From the NCBI GenBank assembly GCA_944390045.1, contig CALXOO010000001.1:1-64000 (forward strand): a stretch of 64,000 bases of DNA, written 5' to 3'. Each line of letters opens with the position of its first letter. The stretch's first letter is position 1. The notes below the pieces were generated by a model. It saw only the letters and a list, made by a program, of their open reading frames with translations. It searched no databases and was not told the DNA's origin. The position numbers and the translations under genes are program-made. The DNA comes from an uncultured Spirochaetales bacterium. Lineage in GTDB: Bacteria; Spirochaetota; Spirochaetia; Sphaerochaetales; Sphaerochaetaceae. Shown here one piece after another: positions 35,273-43,604 of this stretch.

Positions 35273-36586
35273 AGCGCACAGATTGGAGTAGGAGCCAACT
35301 TCGACAATGGAAATTACGGTTTCATCGACAACAGCAACAGTGTTGGCGTCAACTTTGAGCTTGCCAACATGGCCGGTGAGGCTGTTGGAGAGGGAGACAT
35401 CAGAGCATCCATCAAGGGTTCTCTCGTACTTGAGGTCTTCACTGCGGATGATTATGAGAAATCCGCAACTGATAAGAAGCCTCTTACAGCACCGAATGAT
35501 GTAATTGTCGGCGACTGGGGTGACAACATGTTCATCGGCCTTGGAGCTTCTGTCGATGAAGCCAAGATTGAGGGAAGCAACTGGTACATCAGCCTCCTTG
35601 GCGTTCCCGGAGGCCCTGACTTCGCAAAATCTGCAATCGACACCTACGACAAGGCTGTCAAGAAGTATGACATCGTCACTGACGAAGATGGGGCCACAGG
35701 CAATGCTTCCTGGTCTGTCCCATATGTGAAAGCTCCTGGCGTGGAGTTTGGAGTTGCTGATTACGTTGTCGGTGCAGGTTTCTGGGCTGATGCACAGAGC
35801 AATCCCGATTTTGATCTCTTCAACCAGTATGCTGCAACAGCATATTTCATGACTCCGAGCTATGATCTCAATGGCCTCACACTTCAGGCTGGTGCTGTAT
35901 ACTCACTGTCAAGCGGAGATTCTGACAAGTCCTTCTCAGATAAGAATGACAACAAGGCTTACAATTCCATCGGAGCATCTGCAAAGGTCGGATTCACAAA
36001 TGATGCCTTTGCTGTCAGCGCTGCTACAGATATCGGCTATGACATCGAAAATGAAGAGTTCGGTGCGGATGTCGCTGCAAACTTCACATACGACTTCCTG
36101 ACTGTCGACGCTTATTACGGAACCAACCCGACGACAAGTGAAAAAGCTCCCAAGAAGACTGAGAACCTTCTCTCTGCTCAGGTCATCACAGACCTCAATG
36201 CTATGGATATGCCGATCAAGGTCACAGCATCTGCAAAGGACCTGATCAATGCCCAGGACTTTGACCTTTCTGTCGAGTTCAAGGTTGGCGCCTTCACGCT
36301 GACTCCTTCTGTTGGCTACGTCATCAACACAGAGAAGTTCAACGCCGGACTCAAGGGTCAGTATGATCATGAGTACTTCACAGCCAAGGCTTCTGTTTCT
36401 GTCGAGACTGGATTCGACAAGCCGTCTACAAAACTCAAGGCCAGTGCCTCTGTTGAGAACACAACAATCATTCCAGGCTCAACAATTAAGCTTGAATGGA
36501 AGGATGCTGAGGATCTTCTCAACAACAGTGCTGATCACGAGAAGAACTTCGGAAAGCTCATTGCCTCAATCAAGGTTGAGTTCTGA
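35201..36586 (+). CDS. Outer-membrane beta-barrel protein, copy 2
   Basis: A 461-aa member of the same family, with the identical 20-residue signal peptide and C-terminal KLIASIKVEF. It shares blocks such as NWYISLLGVPGGPDFAKSAI and ASAKVGFTNDAFAVSAATDI with copy 1, while loops differ. It begins 70 bp after a strong terminator, and I see no convincing promoter in that gap, so it may be weakly expressed or silent unless recombination places it elsewhere. Its first 85 bp or so are repeated inverted at copy 3. Confidence 0.85.
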   Translation: MKRTIAILLVAIMAVGSAFAAFSGSAQIGVGANFDNGNYGFIDNSNSVGVNFELANMAGEAVGEGDIRASIKGSLVLEVFTADDYEKSATDKKPLTAPNDVIVGDWGDNMFIGLGASVDEAKIEGSNWYISLLGVPGGPDFAKSAIDTYDKAVKKYDIVTDEDGATGNASWSVPYVKAPGVEFGVADYVVGAGFWADAQSNPDFDLFNQYAATAYFMTPSYDLNGLTLQAGAVYSLSSGDSDKSFSDKNDNKAYNSIGASAKVGFTNDAFAVSAATDIGYDIENEEFGADVAANFTYDFLTVDAYYGTNPTTSEKAPKKTENLLSAQVITDLNAMDMPIKVTASAKDLINAQDFDLSVEFKVGAFTLTPSVGYVINTEKFNAGLKGQYDHEYFTAKASVSVETGFDKPSTKLKASASVENTTIIPGSTIKLEWKDAEDLLNNSADHEKNFGKLIASIKVEF

Positions 36587-36605
36587 TCCGAATTCAATAA
36601 GAAAC

Positions 36606-36640
36606 AGGAACCCTCAGACCCGAAATCTTAGGGTTCTTGT
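36606..36640 (+). terminator. Weak hairpin after OMP gene 2
   Basis: GAACCCT and AGGGTTC form a 7-bp stem with a long loop and a short T-rich tail (TCTTGTATT). Confidence 0.5.
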
Positions 36641-36676
36641 ATTATGGTCGCATGCTGGAAAGCTTGCGATAGAGAA

Positions 36677-36711
36677 TGATGGCCTCCGAATTTTTTCAGA
36701 GGCCATTTTTC
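36677..36711. terminator. Terminator between convergent OMP genes 2 and 3
   Basis: ATGGCCTC/GAGGCCAT is a perfect 8-bp stem followed on the plus strand by TTTTT. An outer pair CGATAG/CTATCG extends the symmetry. It ends gene 2 transcripts and may also stop gene 3 transcripts from the other side. Confidence 0.7.
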
Positions 36712-36728
36712 TGTCAGCTATCGAAAGA

Positions 36729-38219
36729 TCAGAATGTCATCTTGATGGATGCAGTCACCTTTCCAAGAGCCTCTGTTCCGTCATTCTCGGAATCGAAGAT
36801 ATCATCAGCATCTGCCCATGCGAGCTTGAGCGTCGCACCAGGAATGAGAGAATCCGTCTCAACTGCGGCATTGAGGCCGAGCTTGACTTCTGCTCCGTCC
36901 TTGATCTTCTGCTCTGCGGAAACGCCAGCTGTGATCTTCATGATATCCATTGTGTACTCTGCATCAAGACCAGCACTCCACTTGCCGACATATTTTCTTC
37001 CATCATCCTTGAGGATTGTGGCATTGTCGTCGCTGCTCTTGATATCTGTTGCAACTCTTCCCTCTGAGTCGATTGTGTAACCGGCAGAAGCGGTGAGCTT
37101 GAGGCTGTCAACAGCTGTGATCTCAGCAGAAACCTTGATCTCCTGAGTCGCAATGATATCATTCATGCCGACTGTGAGCGCGACAGGAACGTTGAAGCTG
37201 TTCATATCAACCTTGACCTGTGCAGAGAGCATGTTCTCTGAGTACTTCTTCCAGTAGCTGTCATTAGCACCTGCCTTCGGGCTCTTTCCTGTAACAGGGT
37301 TGGTGCCATAGTATGCATCAACTGTCAGGAAGTCATATGCGAAGTTGAAGGCCACATCAGCATCAAACTTGACATCATCATTCTTCGGGAACTTGAGAGA
37401 CAGATCACTGGCTGCTGTCAGGCTGAATGCATCAGATACATAGCCGACTTTAGCAGAAAGGTTCCAGGCGTTGGTCTGAGCCCATCCTGCTGTCTCATTC
37501 ACAGGAACTCCCTTATTGAGCTTTTCGAATGACTCATAGCTGTACACTGTTCCGATCTGGGCGATCAGGCCATTGAAGTTGTACTCAGGAGTCTCGAAGA
37601 AAGCTGCAAGGTTGATGCTCTCGGAGAACTTCCATGTATCAGCACTTGAATAGTCGCCAAGAAGGCCGAAACCTGCCTTATATCCAAAGACTGTGGCCTG
37701 TACGCCTGTTGCCTTCTCAAAGGGAAGAGATGTGTTGTAATTCTCATTGAAATCAGCCCTTTCAAGACCCCACTTGTCAATTCCCTTCTCAACTTTATAT
37801 GTCTGGAAGCCCTTTGCATAGTTGGGAGCATCTGCCAGGCCGAGGATGCTGACTTCCCAGTTGGATCCGGCAACCTTTGCCTCAGTTATGTCAGCAATGA
37901 TTCCAACCTTGTAATCGCTGTCTCCCTTGAGGGTAACATCTGTTGGATCTTCCACTTCGCCTCTCGTCTTCTCACCTGTTGTGAGCTTGAGGCCGAATGT
38001 TGCCTTAATTGAGGCATAGACATCACCTTCAGCGATCTGCTCTGCAGTGGCTGTAGCGAGATCAGCATCAATCTTGACCTTGGCACCGCTGTCAATGAAG
38101 CCATAATTGCCATTATCAAAGTTTCCACCAAAGCCAAGGCTTGCCTCGCCACTGAAGGCGGCAAAAGCGGAACCTACAGCCATGATTGCAACCAGAAGAA
38201 TTGCAATTGTCCTTTTCAT
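36729..38219 (-). CDS. Outer-membrane beta-barrel protein, copy 3 (inverted)
   Basis: A 496-aa member of the same family on the opposite strand. The signal peptide is identical to the other copies, the mature N-terminus starts FSGEASLGFGGNFDNGNYGFID, here cited as GGNFDNGNYGFID, and the C-terminus is GKVTASIKMTF. It is longer and more diverged than copies 1 and 2. GAGGAATT precedes its ATG as in the other copies. Its upstream region (38233-38374) shows only weak promoter-like elements. The tyrosine recombinase gene starts 155 bp away, pointing the other way. Confidence 0.85.
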   Translation of the reverse strand: MKRTIAILLVAIMAVGSAFAAFSGEASLGFGGNFDNGNYGFIDSGAKVKIDADLATATAEQIAEGDVYASIKATFGLKLTTGEKTRGEVEDPTDVTLKGDSDYKVGIIADITEAKVAGSNWEVSILGLADAPNYAKGFQTYKVEKGIDKWGLERADFNENYNTSLPFEKATGVQATVFGYKAGFGLLGDYSSADTWKFSESINLAAFFETPEYNFNGLIAQIGTVYSYESFEKLNKGVPVNETAGWAQTNAWNLSAKVGYVSDAFSLTAASDLSLKFPKNDDVKFDADVAFNFAYDFLTVDAYYGTNPVTGKSPKAGANDSYWKKYSENMLSAQVKVDMNSFNVPVALTVGMNDIIATQEIKVSAEITAVDSLKLTASAGYTIDSEGRVATDIKSSDDNATILKDDGRKYVGKWSAGLDAEYTMDIMKITAGVSAEQKIKDGAEVKLGLNAAVETDSLIPGATLKLAWADADDIFDSENDGTEALGKVTASIKMTF

Positions 38220-38232
38220 AATTCCTCTGTGG
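38148..38232 (-). repeat. Right arm of the 85-bp inverted repeat
   Basis: Inverted copy of 35188-35272; the only difference is GGTTCC for GGCTCC in the signal-peptide region. Inversion between the arms would exchange the bodies of OMP genes 2 and 3 behind each other's upstream DNA. Confidence 0.85.
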
Positions 38233-38374
38233 GAATCAGGTTTATTTCATCCCCTGTGCATTGGTGCCTGTCACAATTACCGGGCTGGAACGGTCTTTTC
38301 ACTACGGGACAAATATTAGGAAGGTGCACAAACAAATAATGCAATAACTTATCTGATAAAGAATTGGAGGCAAT

Positions 38375-39574
38375 ATGGCAAAACGAAAAGCTTTCTATCT
38401 GTACAAGAGGAAAAAGAAAGGTGGAGCATATTGGTATGTATGCTTTATTAATCCTGTAAACGGCAGACAGGGCAATGCAAAGAGCATTGATGTCCTGAAA
38501 GAGGAACTTAACCTTGGATCCGGCTACCGTGTTAAAGACAGGGACAGTGCGGCAATCATAGCCGGAAAGGCACTGGAGGCGGGAATTGTGTATCCGAACC
38601 ATATTCCGTTCACTTCATACTGCCTGTCATTCTGGGACTATGAGACAAGCCAGTATGTAAAGCTGAGGAACAGCATGCGACCCGGTGCGATAGGACGTGA
38701 GTACTGCAAGAACATGACATCTTACTACACAAGGCATGTCGCACCGGTGATAGGCGGCAGGACGAGGCTCTGTGCCGTCACAGTGGAGCTGCTGGACAAA
38801 GTAATATCAACCGCGCTGGACAGAGGGCTGTCAACCGGAACCGTGCAGCTGATTGTCCTTTCCTTCTCAGTCCCTCTGAAGGAGGCTGCCAGAAAGCGGC
38901 TGATCAGAATGAATCCTGCTGATTACATCATGCCTGTGCCCCGCAGCGGAAGGGAGCGCGGCGTGTTGAGTGCGCAGGAAGTGACGGCACTGGTCTCACT
39001 GATTGACTCAAAAGGTCAGTCAGACAGACCTGCTCAAGCCATAAAACTCGCACTTGCAAGCGGGATGAGGAGCGGTGAACTCAGGGCGCTGAAATGTGAG
39101 GATATTGACCTGTACCATTATCTCAGAGATGACGGCATTACGCTTGCCAGAATCAGGATCAGTAAGTCGATCGCCCCGTATACAGGAGTGAAATGTCCGA
39201 AAAACGGCAAGAGCAGGGATGTGTTCATCGACAATACATTTGCCCTGGAACTCTGTTCCGCCGCAAGGGATGATGGACTGGTCTTTCCCGGCATGAAATC
39301 CTGCCATATGACTTCTGTTGCCCTTCGTGACAGCTTTTACCGGCTGCTGTCAGAACTGGGAATAGATGAGCAGATGCGTAAGAGCCGCAATCTCACATTC
39401 CATTCACTCCGGCATACTTTCAACACGCTTCTTTTACAGGAGAGAATCCCGATAGAAGGCCGGATGGCCGCACTGGGACACTCAAGTATGAGTGTCAATC
39501 TGAAATACACTCATGACAGCGATTGCCTTCTTGTCGATGTCAGCCGTCTGAGCAGCAGAATACTGGCAAAATGA
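38375..39574 (+). CDS. Stand-alone tyrosine recombinase next to the OMP genes
   Basis: A 399-aa phage-integrase-family recombinase, apparently active: Arg in ASGMRSGELRAL, HSLRHTF, GHSS and the nucleophile Tyr in NLKYTHDS. The N-terminal third is a core-binding domain. GGAGG precedes the ATG. No excisionase, phage or mobilization gene accompanies it: one side is OMP gene 3 and the other a nagB-like gene 30 bp away. It could be the relic of a lost element or a recombinase serving the OMP inverted repeats. It is only distantly like the integrase at 20336-21706. Confidence 0.9.
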   Translation: MAKRKAFYLYKRKKKGGAYWYVCFINPVNGRQGNAKSIDVLKEELNLGSGYRVKDRDSAAIIAGKALEAGIVYPNHIPFTSYCLSFWDYETSQYVKLRNSMRPGAIGREYCKNMTSYYTRHVAPVIGGRTRLCAVTVELLDKVISTALDRGLSTGTVQLIVLSFSVPLKEAARKRLIRMNPADYIMPVPRSGRERGVLSAQEVTALVSLIDSKGQSDRPAQAIKLALASGMRSGELRALKCEDIDLYHYLRDDGITLARIRISKSIAPYTGVKCPKNGKSRDVFIDNTFALELCSAARDDGLVFPGMKSCHMTSVALRDSFYRLLSELGIDEQMRKSRNLTFHSLRHTFNTLLLQERIPIEGRMAALGHSSMSVNLKYTHDSDCLLVDVSRLSSRILAK

Positions 39575-39604
39575 GCCAGAGTGCAGTGAAAAGTGCAGAG
39601 ATTA

Positions 39605-40357
39605 TCAGTCCCGCCGTCCGTCCGCAAACACAAGTGCCGATGACAGTCTGTCAAGGTATAGTGAGCAGTCGTATGACATCCTCAGGGCAGATGAGGGACT
39701 GAGGACAGTGACATCATCAAAAAGGCAGGAAGCCACGGCCTTTGCCTTCCGCTGATCAGGGCACGACACGATAATGTGTCTTGCGCTGAGTATCTCGCTA
39801 ACAGACATGGTTACAGCCTTGGCAGGCACATCATCCAGTGAGCTGAACCAGCCCTCGCTGACCTGCTGGCGGCGTGAGCGTTTCTCGAGGTCCACCACGA
39901 TATACGGATCACGGGTGTCAAAGTCGGCAGGAGGGTCATTGAATGCCAGGTGCCCGTTCTCACCTATGCAGATGAAGGCGACATCAAGCTTGTGGCTTGC
40001 CATGAGCTTGTTCAGTTTATTCACGGTTTTCTCCAGACTGGCCTCATCTGTATCAATCGGCGTGTAGCTCTTGACCTGACCGATATGACTCAGGAAGAAT
40101 TCCTGGAGAAAGTATTTCGATGACGAGAGTGAGTCTTTTTTCAGTCCGACAAACTCATCAAGATGAAAAACATTGACCTGGCTCCAGTCAACATCCTGCT
40201 TTGCAAGATTGAGAAGAGTCTCGACCTGACTTTTGCCGGTCACAAAGACGACGTTTGCCTCTCCGTTCTCAGCAATGGCCTGCCTGATGCAGGAAGCACC
40301 TTCTCTTGCAGCTAGTACTCCAAGCTCTTTCTTTGAATCACAGATCGTTACTCTCAT
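39605..40357 (-). CDS. nagB: Glucosamine-6-phosphate deaminase-like protein
   Basis: A 250-aa sugar-phosphate isomerase/deaminase, expected to turn glucosamine 6-phosphate into fructose 6-phosphate and ammonia. FHLDEFVGL carries the catalytic Asp and IGENGHLAFNDPP the catalytic His. VPAKAVTMSVSEI corresponds to the family's substrate-site segment. The first loop, VTGKSQVETL, departs from the usual ATGSTP, so a related substrate is possible. ATG 40357 is chosen: the sequence before it is not family-like and would run toward the tRNA-Arg gene, while GGAGG lies 11 nt upstream. No nagA is next to it. Confidence 0.82.
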   Translation of the reverse strand: MRVTICDSKKELGVLAAREGASCIRQAIAENGEANVVFVTGKSQVETLLNLAKQDVDWSQVNVFHLDEFVGLKKDSLSSSKYFLQEFFLSHIGQVKSYTPIDTDEASLEKTVNKLNKLMASHKLDVAFICIGENGHLAFNDPPADFDTRDPYIVVDLEKRSRRQQVSEGWFSSLDDVPAKAVTMSVSEILSARHIIVSCPDQRKAKAVASCLFDDVTVLSPSSALRMSYDCSLYLDRLSSALVFADGRRD

Positions 40358-40472
40358 TGATCCTGGAACCTCCAGAAAAAAGGTAGTAAATCGGTGATAA
40401 ATTATCAAGCTGGGGTTATGGACATTTTCCATACAATCGTCTATATATACAAAAGCATCCTGATGGAGTCTT

Positions 40473-40546
40473 GGTCCCATAGCTCAGCTGGATAGAGCAC
40501 TTCCCTCCTAAGGAAGGGGTCGCGCGTTCGAATCGCGCTGGGGCCA
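40473..40546 (+). tRNA. tRNA-Arg (anticodon CCT)
   Basis: A 74-nt cloverleaf: acceptor GGTCCCA with TGGGGCC, D arm with AGCTCAGCTGGATAGAGC, anticodon stem CTTCC/GGAAG around CTCCTAA (anticodon CCT), T arm with GTTCGAATC. CCA is not encoded. It reads into the NusG-like gene 21 bp downstream. Confidence 0.94.
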
Positions 40547-40567
40547 GTAAACAAGATAAGCAGGCAG

Positions 40568-41179
40568 ATGTCTATGAACTATTATGTGCTTGCCTGTGAA
40601 ACAGGACGCGAATCAAGAAACATCACACTTCTGAAGAAGACAGTTGAACGGTTCATGCCGGGCTGTCATATCGAGGCATACAGCCCTGTCAGAGAGAGCC
40701 GCGAGTTCTGCGCAAAGACCTGGAGCATGAAAGTGCGTCCGATTCTGCCCGGTTACATTATCGTGATTTCAGACTCAGAGCTCTGGCGCATTCAGAAAGA
40801 CATATTCATGATGAGTGAGACCTGTTATGGTTTTCTCAGGAATCTGGACAAATCGTATGAACTGCGCGGTGGCGACATGGATTTTGCCCGGTGGATCGAA
40901 GACAATCAGGGCTTTATCAGGACAAGCAGTGTCAGATATGACAACAGGGGAGGCCTTTGTCCTGATCAGAGGATAACGGTCCTTTCCGGTCCGCTCAAGG
41001 ATCTGAAGGGCAGGATTCTGTCTGTCTATAAAGGCGTACGCGTGACAGTCGAGATAAACTTCCTGAATGAGGTCAAGCGCATCAGCCTTCCTATCGAGAT
41101 AGTCGAGAGAGTGGGGGATGAGGTGACAGCTGAGGAGAAGCCATCCAGCGATTTAAATGAGAAGAATGAGTACCGATAA
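40568..41179 (+). CDS. NusG-family specialised antiterminator (LoaP/RfaH-like)
   Basis: A 203-aa NusG paralogue. The N-terminal domain (MNYYVLACETGRESRN at the start, RPILPGYIIV around residue 60) binds RNA polymerase, and a KOW motif (VLSGPLKDLKGRIL) follows near 140. The true NusG is normally beside secE and rplK, and neither is here. LoaP proteins, known in spirochaetes and Firmicutes, switch on long polysaccharide or metabolite operons. The start may be ATG 40568 or 40574; neither has a strong ribosome site. Located directly after a tRNA, perhaps partly co-transcribed with it. Confidence 0.78.
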   Translation: MSMNYYVLACETGRESRNITLLKKTVERFMPGCHIEAYSPVRESREFCAKTWSMKVRPILPGYIIVISDSELWRIQKDIFMMSETCYGFLRNLDKSYELRGGDMDFARWIEDNQGFIRTSSVRYDNRGGLCPDQRITVLSGPLKDLKGRILSVYKGVRVTVEINFLNEVKRISLPIEIVERVGDEVTAEEKPSSDLNEKNEYR

Positions 41180-41238
41180 CGGTACTGTGATTCTGGCAGG
41201 TAATTTCAGGTGAACTCAGGCCGAGTCCACCTTCTGGC

Positions 41239-42159
41239 TTACAGATATTTCTCCAGCTCTGCCACAACCAGTGGAATCTGGTCGGGACTGTCCAGACGGG
41301 CTCCGCATGCACACTCATGGCCGCCGCCTCCGAACTTCACGGCTGCCTCGACAATCCTGATCCTGTCTGATCTGAACTCAACCCGGATTCTGCCATTCAG
41401 GTCTGCGAAGAGAACGAAGATCGGATGCCCCTCGACATCTCTCATCGTCTCAAGCGCACATGACACCATGTCCGGCGTCAGGCTGTAACGGTCAATCACA
41501 TCCTGCTTCACATACAGCCAGATCACTCCCTTCTGGCTGAAGCAGAGGTTCTTGTAGCAGTAGATAGTGTATTCCAGCAGGTTTGTGCTTCTCCTGTTGA
41601 GTCTTGAGATGAGCTGGGGCATATCGAAGCCTGTGGAGAGGAGTATGGATGCGATGCGCAGCGTCTCGCTGTCCACACCGCTGTATGCAAAGCGTCCTGT
41701 ATCAGTGACCATGCCCATATACAGTGCCTGGGCGGCCTGCTGGGAGATTTTCAGGCCCTTTTCGACAGCATGGTGCGCTATTATCTGGCAGCAGGAGGAC
41801 AGCTGTTCTTCGACATTCCACATTCCATAGCTGTCAACAACGATATGGTGGTCGATCTTCAGTACAGCCCGTGATGCCATGAAGCCGGGATCCGCGCTGC
41901 GCTCACGGGTGGAATTGTCCACCTGGATTGCAAAAGCGTCACTGTAGTCAACAGTTCCCGGAGCGTTCCATGTTCCGAGAAAGCTGAAACGGCTGATCGG
42001 CTGGTTCACGACAGTCGCCTCAACATTGTAGTTGTCCCTGATCAGATGATAAAGGCCGAATGATGAGCCTATGCAGTCTCCGTCCGGCTGTATGTGGCCG
42101 ATGATCACGACCTTTCCCGCCTTTGGCAGCTGCTCTTCTATTATGTCAAAAAGATTCAT
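41239..42159 (-). CDS. DHH/DHHA1 phosphoesterase (NrnA-like)
   Basis: A 306-aa Mn-dependent hydrolase likely to degrade nanoRNA or 3'-phosphoadenosine 5'-phosphate. GHIQPDGDCIGSS is motif I, DNSTRERSADPGF contains the next metal Asp, KIDHHIVVDSYG is the DHH motif, and GGGHECACGARL is the C-terminal DHHA1 motif. Length matches NrnA. It stands alone on the minus strand, after the terminator of the sugar-ABC operon. Confidence 0.87.
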   Translation of the reverse strand: MNLFDIIEEQLPKAGKVVIIGHIQPDGDCIGSSFGLYHLIRDNYNVEATVVNQPISRFSFLGTWNAPGTVDYSDAFAIQVDNSTRERSADPGFMASRAVLKIDHHIVVDSYGMWNVEEQLSSCCQIIAHHAVEKGLKISQQAAQALYMGMVTDTGRFAYSGVDSETLRIASILLSTGFDMPQLISRLNRRSTNLLEYTIYCYKNLCFSQKGVIWLYVKQDVIDRYSLTPDMVSCALETMRDVEGHPIFVLFADLNGRIRVEFRSDRIRIVEAAVKFGGGGHECACGARLDSPDQIPLVVAELEKYL

Positions 42160-42191
42160 GCGGAGATTCTATCCCAATGCTTAGAGTATGT

Positions 42192-42225
42192 AAAAGGGAG
42201 CATGCCTTCGTGGTATGCTCCCCAT
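42192..42225 (-). terminator. Terminator of the sugar ABC operon
   Basis: On the minus strand GGGAGCATACC/GGCATGCTCCC pairs with small mismatches around ACGAA and runs into TTTT. It sits 20 bp after the binding-protein stop. Confidence 0.82.
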
Positions 42226-42244
42226 ATCAGTTCCTGTTTCGGGA

Positions 42245-43567
42245 TCAGAGTGCTGCGATTGTTCTCTCAGCCTCGGCGATCAGGCTCTCGATATCGGCAT
42301 TCTTGTCGAGTGCGATTGCCTCAACAATGTCAGAGAGGGCCAGGCGTGTCTCATAACTGTTCTCAAAGACAGGGTCATAGGCCAGGACGCCGTCAGGGTA
42401 GGTGGCGCTGATGTCCTTGGCTGCAGGTCCGATTCCGCCAGCTGCGATGGAAGCCTTGTATGCCTCTGTCTCAAGGCCGGCCTTGTTGCTTGGAGCATAG
42501 CCGGTGTTCGCGGCGTAAAGTCCGCTGGCCTCGGCATCATACATGAACTCCAGGAAGATGCTTGTGGCAAGGTCCACGAGAGGATCACCGGTGGCAAAGC
42601 CGCAGAAGTTTCCGCCCTGCTGGATGACTGCCGGGTTCTTGCCGACAGGAGCATAGGCGACGCCTACCTCAAAGCCGTCAGGAAGGATGTATGCGGTTCC
42701 GGCACTGGATCCGATATAGGCTATGATCGTGCCGTTGCTGAAGGGACCTGAGCAGTAGCTGTCCTCACCTGCCGTGCGGAAGTAGCCGCCCTGGATTCCT
42801 TCCTGCCACCAGCGGTAGAAGTCCATGGTCGCATCGATGTTGTTCTCGTCGAAGATGTAGAGGTTGCCCTGAGGATCGGCATACTGGGCGCCGAAGTTGA
42901 CAGGACCGTAAATGCCGAGGTTGTCCATTGAGTCGAATCCGACTGAGGGGCGTCCGGTGATGGCAGTGATCTGCTTCGCCACGTCAGCAAGCTCCTCATA
43001 GGTCGTGGGGACCTCAAGACCGTGCTCGTCGAAGAAGGTCTTGTTGTAGAAGAGGACTTCAGTGGACTTGCCCAGGCTTGTCGCATAGGTCTTTCCATCC
43101 GGGAATGCCCTGTTCTCCTCGAGGTAGGAAGGGACTACAGTGGCCAGCTCTTCAGCCGTGATTCCGAAACCGTCATTGAGATAGCCGGTAAGGTCCATGA
43201 GCTTCCCGCTTGGCATGTATGTCATCATGTTGTTGTTGTAGGCCTGTCCGATGTTCGGTGCTGTTCCTGCAGCGAGGGCACTGACAATCTTGTTGTGGCA
43301 GTCAGTGTAACCGCCCTGGCAGGTGGCGTTGACTGTGATTCCATACTCATTGGTCTTGTTGAAGAGATCAACGACCATGTCCATGGCGATGCCGTTCTCG
43401 CTTGTCTGCGCATGCCACAGCTCAAGCGTGATGTTGGCGTTCCTCAGATCATCGGCAGTGATGTCAGAGGTGTCGACTGTGCTGGCGGCTGCGCTCTCGC
43501 CCGCGCCGTTTGCGAAGGCGAATGCTGCGCAGAGGATGCACAACAGAGTGACAAGAGTCTTTTTCAT
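42245..43567 (-). CDS. Sugar-type ABC transporter substrate-binding protein
   Basis: A 440-aa periplasmic binding protein of the UgpB/MalE group. A signal peptide ends near AFAFA and the mature part begins NGAGESAAAS. Family features include TLELWHAQ, the NKTNEYGI region, and a C-terminal LSDIVEAIALDK helix. It is the last gene of a four-gene unit with two permeases and an ATPase. Similarity to UgpB suggests glycerol phosphates or an oligosaccharide, but the ligand cannot be read from sequence. Confidence 0.88.
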   Translation of the reverse strand: MKKTLVTLLCILCAAFAFANGAGESAAASTVDTSDITADDLRNANITLELWHAQTSENGIAMDMVVDLFNKTNEYGITVNATCQGGYTDCHNKIVSALAAGTAPNIGQAYNNNMMTYMPSGKLMDLTGYLNDGFGITAEELATVVPSYLEENRAFPDGKTYATSLGKSTEVLFYNKTFFDEHGLEVPTTYEELADVAKQITAITGRPSVGFDSMDNLGIYGPVNFGAQYADPQGNLYIFDENNIDATMDFYRWWQEGIQGGYFRTAGEDSYCSGPFSNGTIIAYIGSSAGTAYILPDGFEVGVAYAPVGKNPAVIQQGGNFCGFATGDPLVDLATSIFLEFMYDAEASGLYAANTGYAPSNKAGLETEAYKASIAAGGIGPAAKDISATYPDGVLAYDPVFENSYETRLALSDIVEAIALDKNADIESLIAEAERTIAAL

Positions 43568-43604
43568 GTCTTATTCTCCTTATTTTCCCAGCCTTGCGGC
43601 TGTT

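Noticed and set aside
40473-40546. tRNA-Arg as the target of the lone recombinase at 38375
   Set aside because: The nagB-like gene lies between them, no element genes separate them, and I see no duplicate of the tRNA end near the recombinase.
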